From: JBHIEE01 sp046760445
GTDB lineage: Bacteria > Acidobacteriota > Aminicenantia > JdFR-78
DNA length: 40,491 bases
Direction: 5' to 3'
Assembly (NCBI GenBank): GCA_046760445.1
Contig: JBHIEE010000009.1
Coordinates: 1-40,491 of the forward strand
How positions within the stretch are numbered: the first letter of the stretch is position 1; each line of letters opens with the position of its first letter. Both the position numbers and the translations under genes were made by a program. A model generated the notes under the pieces. The model searched no databases, was not told the DNA's origin, and saw only the letters and a list, made by a program, of their open reading frames with translations. Shown here piece after piece: positions 7,155 to 13,693 of this stretch.

Positions 7155-8249
7155 AGTGTCAGGTCTTGACATGATACATAAGGTTTGATATACAATTTCT
7201 TGCATGCATTAATAAAAACAAACATAATGAGAAGGATTTTTATTTTATGACGAGACCATTAAGGATAGAATACGAAAATGCGGTTTATCACATAACTGCA
7301 AGGGGAAATGAAAAAAGAGATATTTTTCTAAACAAGAAAGACCATGAAAAATTTCTTTTTTACCTCGCTCTTGTACAAGAGCGCTATAAGATAATAGTTT
7401 ATTGCTATGTTCTAATGGAAAACCACTATCATCTTTTAATTGAGACTCCACACCCTAATTTGAGCCGGGTGATGCGGGATCTTAATGGTCACTATACGAT
7501 ATATTTCAACAAGCATCATAAAAGATGTGGTCATTTATTTCAAGGCAGATATAAAGCTATTCTGGTAGATAAAGATAATTATCTTCTTGAGCTTTCCAGA
7601 TATATCCATCTTAACCCAGTAAGAGCAGGCATTCTATCTAAACCCGAGGATTACAAATATAGCAGTATGCCTTATTATGTAGACAAAGGCACAGTTCCTC
7701 CGTGGTTGAATGTAAATTTTATCCTGGAACAGTTTGGAGATACTTTCCAGAAACAACGAAATGCCTACAAAGAATTTGTGTATGAGGGAGTAAAAGGGAT
7801 AAGCAACCCTTTAAAAAATATTTATGCACAATCCATATTGGGTTCAGAAAATTTTATAAAAAATATAACAGATAAATTTTTAAGGAAGAAGACAATTTCG
7901 AAGCAGGTGCCAAAATCCAAAAAATTAAAATATGGCAAAGATTTAAATGACATAGCTAAAATTGTAATGGAATACTATAATATAGAGAAAGAGATGTTAA
8001 TTCGAAGGAAGGCCAAATTCAATAAAGGCAAAAAGGTATTTGTTTATCTTGCAAGAAGATACACTGATAGTGATTTAAACCGGATAAGAAATTTTCTTAA
8101 CAACAGCATAACAGAAGTAGCAGTGAGTAAGTTATGCAGTCGGACACAAGAAGAGTTGAAAAACCGCAAAGACTTTAAAAAAGAGGTTGAAGAAATAGAA
8201 AAGCAGCTTTTCAATAACGTTGATATGTATCATGTCAAGACCTGACACT
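7155..8249 (+). mobile_element. Complete Y1 (IS200/RAYT-type) transposon with 26-bp perfect inverted ends
   Basis: The segments 7155-7180 and 8224-8249 are perfect reverse complements of each other (26 of 26). Each contains the small hairpin TGTCA-GGTCT-TGACA (stem 5, loop 5). Between them lies one intact transposase gene (7247-8245), whose last codons and stop fall inside the right end. I see no obvious target duplication; to the left is agctgtta and to the right aataaaat. Hairpin-bearing ends and a solitary HUH transposase fit REP-associated tyrosine transposase units. Confidence 0.8.
7247..8245 (+). CDS. REP-associated tyrosine transposase (Y1/HUH family)
   Basis: The 332-residue product belongs to the Y1_Tnp (IS200-like) HUH transposases that nick single-stranded DNA using one tyrosine. 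It starts MTRPLRIEYENAVYHIT, typical of the REP-associated branch. The HUH motif is H60-Y61-H62 in MENHYHLLIETP, FQGRYKAILVD follows, and the catalytic tyrosine is expected at Y119 in SRYIHLNPVRAG. Residues from about 215 (KYGKDLNDIAKIVMEYYNIEK...) form a C-terminal DNA-binding region like those fused to this family. The gene is intact and possibly active. Its C terminus (...YHVKT-stop) is encoded by the right inverted end, so the element has no spare sequence on that side. Confidence 0.9.
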   Translation: MTRPLRIEYENAVYHITARGNEKRDIFLNKKDHEKFLFYLALVQERYKIIVYCYVLMENHYHLLIETPHPNLSRVMRDLNGHYTIYFNKHHKRCGHLFQGRYKAILVDKDNYLLELSRYIHLNPVRAGILSKPEDYKYSSMPYYVDKGTVPPWLNVNFILEQFGDTFQKQRNAYKEFVYEGVKGISNPLKNIYAQSILGSENFIKNITDKFLRKKTISKQVPKSKKLKYGKDLNDIAKIVMEYYNIEKEMLIRRKAKFNKGKKVFVYLARRYTDSDLNRIRNFLNNSITEVAVSKLCSRTQEELKNRKDFKKEVEEIEKQLFNNVDMYHVKT

Positions 8250-8435
8250 AATAAAATTAGTCCTATAAAAGGATATGTAGAATTTCTTCAGTTATGAATT
8301 ATTTGGTTAAAATAGACTCCACCCTTTAATTCCGTGTGGACAATATGTGGACAAAATTGTTCAATCTGGCTCAGTTTGAGTGACTCAGGCTAAAAACCAA
8401 AAACAAGGAAAAGCAAGGCAGCGTTTAATTTTTAA
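8250..8435. other. Intergenic space between the transposon and tRNA-Arg
   Basis: There is no convincing gene, repeat or terminator in these 186 bases. Together with the tRNA and the following promoters they form a 364-base stretch without a protein gene. Confidence 0.5.
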
Positions 8436-8511
8436 TGGTGCGCCTAAGAGGATTCGAACCTCTGACCTTCGGATCCGGAGTCCGACGCTCTATCCACTGA
8501 GCTACAGGCGC
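8436..8511 (-). tRNA. tRNA-Arg (anticodon CCG)
   Basis: The minus strand folds into a full 76-base cloverleaf. The acceptor stem GCGCCTG pairs with TAGGCGC (one G-T pair), the discriminator is A and CCA is encoded. The D arm is GCTC...GAGC and the T arm contains GGTTCGAATCC. The anticodon stem TCGGA/TCCGA encloses the loop CTCCGGA, giving anticodon CCG (complement of 8476-8478), which reads CGG arginine codons. Confidence 0.97.
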
Positions 8512-8526
8512 TTTTAATCTATTTAT

Positions 8527-8555
8527 TAATTAGCAATTTTTAATTATATTGTCAA
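8527..8555 (-). promoter_or_regulatory. Sigma70-type promoter of tRNA-Arg
   Basis: On the minus strand a consensus TTGACA (complement of 8550-8555) is followed after 17 bases by TAATTA (complement of 8527-8532), 15 bases before the mature tRNA end. Confidence 0.55.
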
Positions 8556-8563
8556 TTCCTGCT

Positions 8564-8601
8564 TAAGAATGGTTCTCATTTTGAGAATCTCGTATTATAA
8601 T
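8564..8601 (+). promoter_or_regulatory. Promoter of the DHH-like gene with an overlapping palindrome
   Basis: A perfect -10 TATAAT at 8596-8601 lies only eight bases before the ATG at 8610, so the transcript would be nearly leaderless. Where a -35 would be expected there are overlapping symmetric elements: TAAGAATGGTTCTCA (8564-8578, a 15-base near-palindrome of 7-1-7 form resembling Fur-family sites) and TTCTCATTTTGAGAA (8573-8587). Binding of a repressor here is an inference. Confidence 0.35.
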
Positions 8602-8609
8602 AACTCAAG

Positions 8610-9746
8610 ATGCCAATGCTAAATGTATCAGAACGCGGAATTCAATATGAATTTGTGGAATATGGAAAGGAATTCGAGCCTGAAGAAAATGTATTAGTTC
8701 TTGATGTTGGACTTAAAACTTTACCTGGAGTAATTGATCATCATCATCCTCAAGCTGAGCCAGAATGTACTGCTTCTTTAATTGTCAAATATCCACGCCT
8801 TGTGACTGATCATCTAAGAGAGACTTTTTTTTCTGATGAAAATCAGGCTTTAAAAATTATTACTCATCGTTTACCTGATTTTGATGCTGTTGCTTCTATT
8901 TTTCTTGCAATAAAATTAATTGAACTCAGAGAAATAGACTCTTATATGAAGAAAATAGCTCACTATACCAAAATGGCTGATTCAGCTACCATCCCCAAAG
9001 AAATTGACCTGAGCTATACTCCTTATTCTATTCTCCGCTCTCTTTTTAATGACATAAGCAGAAAATACAAGTCTAAAGGTTCGACCTCGAAGGCTCACCT
9101 GAGAGGAGAAGAAATCGTCAATCTGGAAAGAGTAAAGGAGGGGTTAAAATTTATTAATTTTTTATATTTGAGAGCTAAAGAAGGCTATGAAATCATTGAA
9201 AACAGACTTCTCTTTTCAGGAGTTTACCGTTATGAACAGGCAATGAGAAAGGTAAGCGATGATTATTTTAATTATCTTGCTGATATCCAATCCAACCAGA
9301 AAATAATCCTCTCTTTACCTTTAACAAGTGGAACCCCGAGTACTCGGGGTTCATCCCGAGGGTTCACCCCGAGAGGTAAAAAGGTAGACGGGCTAATTGT
9401 CAGAAATCCTAAAAGTTTCCTCCTTAAAGAATGGGCAAAAAGAGATTTCAGAAACACAAAATTTAAAAAAGGTTTTTCTTTTCTTTTGACCAATTTCTGG
9501 AATAAAAGGTATATCCTTGGAGTTGATCCTGAGTGTGGGGTCAACTTAAAAGGTTTGGGAGATTTATTGAATCAAAAAGAGGAACAAAGAAGAAAAGAGT
9601 TAGAAAAATCCTTTTCAAGCAAATGGTATGATGGAAATTGTCCCTTTTTTAATTTCAGAATAATTGACTCCCCTAAACAAGGAACAGCTTTAACCCATCA
9701 AGAAGTAGTGCAAACAGTCTTAGACTTCAGCCGTCAATTTGAATGA
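8610..9746 (+). CDS. DHH-like phosphoesterase with unusual motif order
   Basis: The 378-residue product carries the signatures of DHH-type metal-dependent phosphoesterases, but in an unusual order. D32 and D43-H44-H45-H46 (VIDHHHPQ) come first, and H86-x3-D90-x-D92 (THRLPDFDAVAS), which resembles the family's usual N-terminal motif I, comes second. The C-terminal part has GVNLKGLGDLL (310-320) and WYDGNCPFFNFRIIDSP, followed by GTALTHQEV, plausibly the substrate-binding DHHA1-like domain. The substrate (nucleotide, polyphosphate or oligonucleotide) cannot be given. Residues about 239-256 (GTPSTRGSSRGFTPRG) are encoded by a palindromic repeat inserted in frame. The first ATG is used; a second Met lies at residue 3. 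There is no good ribosome binding site, in keeping with the near-leaderless promoter. Confidence 0.65.
   Translation: MPMLNVSERGIQYEFVEYGKEFEPEENVLVLDVGLKTLPGVIDHHHPQAEPECTASLIVKYPRLVTDHLRETFFSDENQALKIITHRLPDFDAVASIFLAIKLIELREIDSYMKKIAHYTKMADSATIPKEIDLSYTPYSILRSLFNDISRKYKSKGSTSKAHLRGEEIVNLERVKEGLKFINFLYLRAKEGYEIIENRLLFSGVYRYEQAMRKVSDDYFNYLADIQSNQKIILSLPLTSGTPSTRGSSRGFTPRGKKVDGLIVRNPKSFLLKEWAKRDFRNTKFKKGFSFLLTNFWNKRYILGVDPECGVNLKGLGDLLNQKEEQRRKELEKSFSSKWYDGNCPFFNFRIIDSPKQGTALTHQEVVQTVLDFSRQFE
9331..9374. repeat. Palindromic repeat inserted in frame inside a gene
   Basis: Positions 9331-9352 are a 22-base perfect palindrome centred on CCCCGAGTACTCGGGG. It is followed by two more half-copies (ATCCCGAG at 9353-9360 and ACCCCGAG near 9367-9374). 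The core matches the palindrome found between genes at 22867, 29408, 34195 and 34543. Confidence 0.75.
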
Positions 9747-9785
9747 TTTTTCCTTTTCTAATTTTCTGTCTTAAACTAAATCAAA

Positions 9786-10844
9786 CTAAAAAACTAATTT
9801 TATTCCAGCTGTTGCTCTCAAACCTCCTGGCTTTAATTCTATCTCTGTACCTTCGACATCGATCTTAACTGTTCCCATAGAATACCTCACATTCAAATTC
9901 AAACCAAGATTCTCCATCAAGAAAAAGTCTATCCCGCCACCAGCATTGAAGCCAAAACCGCTTTTGGAATAATCATCGTAACTGGGGGTGGTAGTAACTG
10001 CATTGTAAGGATATGCTTCTGACTTGCTTATCTCTTTCAAATTTTCTGCTTTAACATTCAGAAAATATGTTCCCCCTCCAGAAAAATATATATTAAGCAT
10101 TTCTCCTGCAGGGAAACCTAAAATAAGATTCAAATTTATCTCTGATTCTGAATAACCTAAATCATCTTCTTCCCAACTGACATTACGATGCTGGTTAAAA
10201 TAAAATGGATGAGGGAAACTGGCTGAAAAAGTGCCTTTAGTTTTTCCAGAACCAGGAGCAAAGGAAACTTCTAATCCTATGTTTTGAGTAAAGAAAAATC
10301 CAATGCCCGCTTCAAAAACCATACCCGAAGAGTCAATTTCATAACTTTCATTCACGTTCCCAGTCTCCTGATACTCGGTAAAGGACCAGTTATTATCATA
10401 AGAATAAGATTTTCCGCCGTATCCGAAATTGGCTCGAATAAAGAATATCTTTTTAGCTGGTTTAGAAGGCTGATAAACTGGAGCCGGTGGAGGTGTCGGG
10501 GGAGGGGCTACTGCTGGCTTTTCCTCACGAGGAGGTATCTTTTCTCCTATTTCCTCAACTACACTTCGATGAACATACCCAGCAACCACAAATCCCTGTT
10601 CATCCGGAGGCAAATTAATCAAATACCATTCACCCTCCTTCTCAATGACTTCAAAAACCTGACCAATGGATGCCTTACCTACAATTACACTCCCTAAATC
10701 AGGTTTCAATCTAACATTAGCCTTATCAACAACCACTCTAATTTTTATATCAGCAGCCTGAATAATCAAAACAGCTGAAAATAAAAGAACCAAAAAGATA
10801 ATGAAAATTTTACCTTTTTTATTGAAAAAATTTTTATTTTTCAT
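9786..10844 (-). CDS. Outer-membrane beta-barrel protein with an N-terminal SH3 domain
   Basis: The 352-residue precursor has a basic start and a hydrophobic signal segment (IFIIFLVLLFSAVLIIQA, about residues 13-30). Residues 33-97 form a bacterial SH3 domain (VVVDKANVRLKP...GEWYLIN...GYVHRSVV). A proline-rich linker follows at about 103-130 (PPREEKPAVAPPPTPPPAP). The rest is a beta-rich barrel-like region with alternating aromatic and glycine strands, ending GIKLVF with a terminal Phe, as in outer-membrane proteins. The architecture suggests a periplasmic SH3 domain, perhaps touching peptidoglycan, tethered to a small barrel. The ribosome binding site is GGAGGAAAA. The function is otherwise unknown. 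It runs in the same direction as the upstream protease gene, 98 bases away, and converges with the DHH-like gene. Confidence 0.75.
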   Translation of the reverse strand: MKNKNFFNKKGKIFIIFLVLLFSAVLIIQAADIKIRVVVDKANVRLKPDLGSVIVGKASIGQVFEVIEKEGEWYLINLPPDEQGFVVAGYVHRSVVEEIGEKIPPREEKPAVAPPPTPPPAPVYQPSKPAKKIFFIRANFGYGGKSYSYDNNWSFTEYQETGNVNESYEIDSSGMVFEAGIGFFFTQNIGLEVSFAPGSGKTKGTFSASFPHPFYFNQHRNVSWEEDDLGYSESEINLNLILGFPAGEMLNIYFSGGGTYFLNVKAENLKEISKSEAYPYNAVTTTPSYDDYSKSGFGFNAGGGIDFFLMENLGLNLNVRYSMGTVKIDVEGTEIELKPGGLRATAGIKLVF

Positions 10845-10942
10845 TTTTCCTCCTTACATTCGATTAGATAATGGTTATTAGTAGCGAACCTAAAGGTTCT
10901 CACTACATTTTCTATTTGTCATCTGCTTCTGCTATTTTGATT

Positions 10943-12529
10943 TTAAAATACTCCTACTGCAGTCCAAGCCAGAGCTGTTCGACTGGCTTCTGTGCTTCCT
11001 GTTCCATATAGGTCTCTGGCTGCCTGAACACAGGCAGAACGAGCATCTGAAAAATTAGCTGATGGAAATAGATAACGAGTCCAGGCTCGATAAGCTATTT
11101 TCTCCGCCTTGCTTATACCAATACCTGTAACATGAATACTAGAAATCCGATTAGTACCTCCATGAGCTAAAAGATAAAACCAGTGATTGGCAATGGAAGA
11201 ATTAATATGGACTCCTCGATTATCCCCCCATCCGGTATATCTTAAAGAGTAATGATCTGGGTAAGGAAACCAGCCCCAGACTAATAACAAATATGGCTTA
11301 TCAAATCTTCTCATTGGTCTAAAACTTCGGTAAAGATCCTCGCCTAGCCACCACTCTGCTCTCAGATAGCCATTTCCAGTAGGCTGATGATAGAATTCAC
11401 AAGATCCACCCATTATATCTGAAAAAGCTTCATTAAGGGCACCAGAATAAAACCAATATATCAAATTAGAAGTATACTGAGTTACTCCATGAGTGATTTC
11501 ATGAGCAACCACATCTAAAGCTGCTGAAAAAGGATAATATGTTACTCCATCTCCATCACCATAAAACATAGCTTTACTGGTAGAACTCCAATAGGCATTA
11601 TTATAGTTTACACCAAGATGAACCCAGGAACGCATAAACATATTACTGTTGTTAATCCCTTTTCTTCCGTGAGTGTTATAAAAATAATCGTATACCCAGC
11701 CTGAATAACAATGAGCATCAACTAAGGCTCCATCTGTCCATTGATTGTCACTATCACTTACATACCAGCCCGACCACCAAGTATTTCTCATATCTACAGT
11801 TTCAAGTCTAGCAGGTCTCATGACATCTCTTGCCCAGTAAGAAGTACCAGCTCCATAAGGGTTACCATAGTCAGCACTAAATTTCTTGGTGTCATTATGA
11901 ACACCTGTTCCTAATCCAATCTCTCCAACAGTTTTAATATTGTCATATTTCAAAATCACTTCTCCAGTATGCGAATTGACAAAATAAATCATTTCTGAAC
12001 CAGGTTTTTCAAAAATTAATCGATAGGTTAGATAGTATTCTTTTTCAGCAGGAAAAATCATTAATTCTGGTTTACCAAATAATTGATAATCAGCATCCAG
12101 CAAATCATCTCGGACAATTTGAATGGCCACCTCTGTTTCGAGAGAAGGTTGGATCCCGATATCTATATCTCTATAATATCGGCCATTAATACAATAGACT
12201 CTTCCTTCTTTAAGATGACGAATTAGTTGAGCACCCCATACTTTTATTCCCTGATAGTACTGATCATAACGGTGGTGAATGTAATTGCTTACTTCTTCGG
12301 TCTGAGTTAAAGCCAATTTTAAATTTCCAACAGCTAATTCCCTATCAATAAGATTGTTCCACACTCCTACTTCTTCTATATCTGAGGTAAAGATTGATTG
12401 ACCTTGATTCAATTTAATAACTTTTTCTCCTTCTAAGGTAGCGTTTTCTTCTCTCACCTGAAAGGAAAAAGAATAAATAACCATACTCAGGATGGCTATT
12501 ACCACCCACCCAAACTTTCTCTTTTTCAT
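10943..12529 (-). CDS. Secreted thermolysin-family (M4) metallopeptidase
   Basis: The 528-residue precursor has a signal peptide (MKKRKFGWVVIAILSMVIYS) and a propeptide of about 175 residues with FTP/PepSY-type features (HRYDQYYQGIKVWGAQLIRH; IYFVNSHTGEVILKYD). The M4 catalytic domain follows. The zinc motif is H343-E344-x2-H347 (VVAHEITHGVT), the third ligand is E367 in GALNEAFSDIMGG, and the catalytic-His region is GVHINSSIANHWFYLL. It is predicted to be an exported, self-processing zinc endopeptidase. It ends right after the M4 domain, with no C-terminal secretion or carbohydrate-binding domain. The ribosome binding site is TAAGGAGG. It is expressed from a promoter at 12636-12665 with a leader of about 100 bases that includes a two-codon open frame. 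Confidence 0.93.
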   Translation of the reverse strand: MKKRKFGWVVIAILSMVIYSFSFQVREENATLEGEKVIKLNQGQSIFTSDIEEVGVWNNLIDRELAVGNLKLALTQTEEVSNYIHHRYDQYYQGIKVWGAQLIRHLKEGRVYCINGRYYRDIDIGIQPSLETEVAIQIVRDDLLDADYQLFGKPELMIFPAEKEYYLTYRLIFEKPGSEMIYFVNSHTGEVILKYDNIKTVGEIGLGTGVHNDTKKFSADYGNPYGAGTSYWARDVMRPARLETVDMRNTWWSGWYVSDSDNQWTDGALVDAHCYSGWVYDYFYNTHGRKGINNSNMFMRSWVHLGVNYNNAYWSSTSKAMFYGDGDGVTYYPFSAALDVVAHEITHGVTQYTSNLIYWFYSGALNEAFSDIMGGSCEFYHQPTGNGYLRAEWWLGEDLYRSFRPMRRFDKPYLLLVWGWFPYPDHYSLRYTGWGDNRGVHINSSIANHWFYLLAHGGTNRISSIHVTGIGISKAEKIAYRAWTRYLFPSANFSDARSACVQAARDLYGTGSTEASRTALAWTAVGVF

Positions 12530-12577
12530 CTTATCCTCCTTAAATAAAGATTATTATTTTAGATGAATTGATTTTTA

Positions 12578-12586
12578 TTATCTCAT
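12578..12586 (-). other. Two-codon mini-ORF (Met-Arg-stop) with a perfect ribosome binding site
   Basis: In the protease leader, on the minus strand, AAAGGAGGTGATTA is followed at ideal distance by ATG-AGA-TAA-TAA. The site AAAGGAGGTGATT complements the 3' end of bacterial 16S rRNA over its whole length. Translation would stop after two residues, 48 bases before the protease start, which has its own site. It may be a regulatory minigene or a leftover start. Confidence 0.4.
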
Positions 12587-12635
12587 TAATCACCTCCTTT
12601 TTAATTTTAAGCAGTTCCATTTTTATAGCTCTACA

Positions 12636-12665
12636 TTTATAACTTATAACCTTGACTCTTGTCAA
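12636..12665 (-). promoter_or_regulatory. Sigma70-type promoter of the M4 peptidase gene
   Basis: On the minus strand, consensus TTGACA (complement of 12660-12665) is followed after 18 bases by TATAAA (complement of 12636-12641). The predicted start is near 12629, about 100 bases before the coding start. Confidence 0.6.
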
Positions 12666-12673
12666 GAATTTTC

Positions 12674-12702
12674 TTGACTTTAGTTATAGGTTTTTTTATT
12701 AT
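12674..12702 (+). promoter_or_regulatory. Sigma70-type promoter of the small membrane-protein operon
   Basis: TTGACT (12674-12679) is followed after 17 bases by TATTAT (12697-12702), so the first coding start must be the ATG at 12719. The -35 boxes of this promoter and the divergent protease promoter sit in the two arms of one palindrome, GTCAAG-AATTTT-CTTGAC (12661-12678). Confidence 0.55.
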
Positions 12703-12718
12703 TTCACCTCAGAGAAAA

Positions 12719-13081
12719 ATGAAAGGATTAATATATTTTCTCATTGGATGGATAATTCCTGGAGGAGGCCATCTTATTCTTAAAAGGTTCTGGCGGGGGA
12801 TAATTTTCTTTAGCTGTATTATTAGCATGTTCATTCTTGGACTTTTAATGGGAGGTAAATTCTATTCTTTTCAGACTGAAAATCCCTTAACCATTCTCGC
12901 TTTTTTTGCTGATCTGGGTAATGGCCTTTTATATTTTCTATCAAGGATTTTTCAATTCGGTCAGGGAAAACTCAATAATATGACTTTTGAATATGGGACA
13001 GCCTATCTGGCGGGAGCTGGTCTCCTTAATTATCTAATTGCATTAGATGCTCTTGATATTGCTCGAGGGAAGAAAAAATGA
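12719..13081 (+). CDS. DUF6677-like small integral membrane protein
   Basis: The product is 120 residues from the ATG at 12719; a longer frame to 12659 would begin upstream of the likely promoter. It opens with MKGLIYFLIGWIIPGGGHLI, the 'W-x-PG-x-GH' start of DUF6677-type proteins. Hydrophobic segments lie at about 3-16, 28-47 and 95-112, with a basic stretch between (ILKRFWRG) and a KKK tail. The role is unknown; the PGxGH-type motif also occurs in other small membrane proteins. It overlaps the next start by four bases (ATGA), and the three genes of this group form a translationally coupled run ending in a VanZ-like gene. Confidence 0.7.
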   Translation: MKGLIYFLIGWIIPGGGHLILKRFWRGIIFFSCIISMFILGLLMGGKFYSFQTENPLTILAFFADLGNGLLYFLSRIFQFGQGKLNNMTFEYGTAYLAGAGLLNYLIALDALDIARGKKK

Positions 13082-13257
13082 TTTTTAAAAGTCACTTAAT
13101 TCCAATGACTATTTACGCTGCTTTAACTTCGATTGTTTTAGCTCTAATCCGAAGAGAGGAAAGAAAAGAACAAGTGAAATATGGAATCTTTCTATTTTTA
13201 ATAATGATTTTAGGGGCAATAATCTTCGGATGGTTGATGTATCCTTTCCCTTTCTAA
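13078..13257 (+). CDS. Small (59-residue) two-helix membrane protein
   Basis: This short gene begins at the ATG that overlaps the preceding stop (ATGA, 13078-13081) and ends at a TAA sharing its last base with the next ATG (TAATG, 13255-13259). Its product has two hydrophobic helices: about residues 6-23 (HLIPMTIYAALTSIVLAL) and 36-56 (YGIFLFLIMILGAIIFGWLM). A charged loop, IRREERKEQVK, lies between them. I do not recognise a family. The double stop-start coupling on both sides argues strongly that it is translated and that its level is matched to its neighbours; a membrane complex with them is plausible. Confidence 0.7.
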   Translation: MIFKSHLIPMTIYAALTSIVLALIRREERKEQVKYGIFLFLIMILGAIIFGWLMYPFPF

Positions 13258-13634
13258 TGAAACTAATTCTCTACTGGATTCCAGCTTTGGCTTACAATGG
13301 ATTAATTTTTTATCTATCCTCTCTACCCCAATCCTCCTTAGTTACTACTATCCCAGATGAAATTAGCCATTTTTTAGAATTCGGGTTTTTGGCATTACTA
13401 ATTCTCTTTGGCTTAACAAAAGGATTTAGCTCCAAAATCTCTAAAAAAAATTTATTTTTAACCATCTCTCTTTCTTTTATTATTGCTATAAGTGATGAAT
13501 TTCACCAATCATTTACTCTCTCTCGAACAGTTTCTTTGAAGGATATACTTTTCGATTTAGTAGGAAGTGTTAGTTTCTCCCTAATTATCTTCTGGTTAAA
13601 AATAGATTTAGCCAAATATTTAAGGAAAATTTAA
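13257..13634 (+). CDS. VanZ-like membrane protein
   Basis: I start this gene at the ATG at 13257, which overlaps the stop of the 59-residue gene (TAATG), giving 125 residues. It is a VanZ-family four-helix membrane protein: PALAYNGLIFYLSSLPQ in helix 1, PDEISHFLEFGFLALLI with the conserved D/E-x-x-H-F-x-E-F-G motif, and ISDEFHQSFTLSRTVSLKDILFDLVGS, the typical 'DE-x-HQ-x-(8)-D-x-x-x-D-x-x-G' signature. VanZ confers teicoplanin resistance in enterococci, but the wider family has no settled function. It closes the coupled trio, and gatB follows after 59 bases from its own promoter. Confidence 0.88.
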   Translation: MKLILYWIPALAYNGLIFYLSSLPQSSLVTTIPDEISHFLEFGFLALLILFGLTKGFSSKISKKNLFLTISLSFIIAISDEFHQSFTLSRTVSLKDILFDLVGSVSFSLIIFWLKIDLAKYLRKI

Positions 13635-13658
13635 GACCTTTTATTTTAAAATTTAATG

Positions 13659-13667
13659 TGTTATAAT
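13659..13667 (+). promoter_or_regulatory. Extended -10 promoter of the gatB operon
   Basis: TGTTATAAT is a perfect extended -10 element (TGn-TATAAT) ending 26 bases before the gatB ATG. The -35 region (cttttattt) is poor, as is common for extended -10 promoters. Confidence 0.45.
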
Positions 13668-13693
13668 TCGGTCTTCAATGAGGAAAAGGTTCA

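Noticed and set aside
10284..10697. Long plus-strand frame of 137 codons
   Set aside because: It lies wholly antisense to the SH3/barrel gene, and its product looks like random antisense translation.
12588..12600. Fragment of the 16S rRNA 3' end (aatcacctccttt)
   Set aside because: No other rRNA sequence is adjacent. On the minus strand it is simply a perfect ribosome binding site in front of the mini-ORF.
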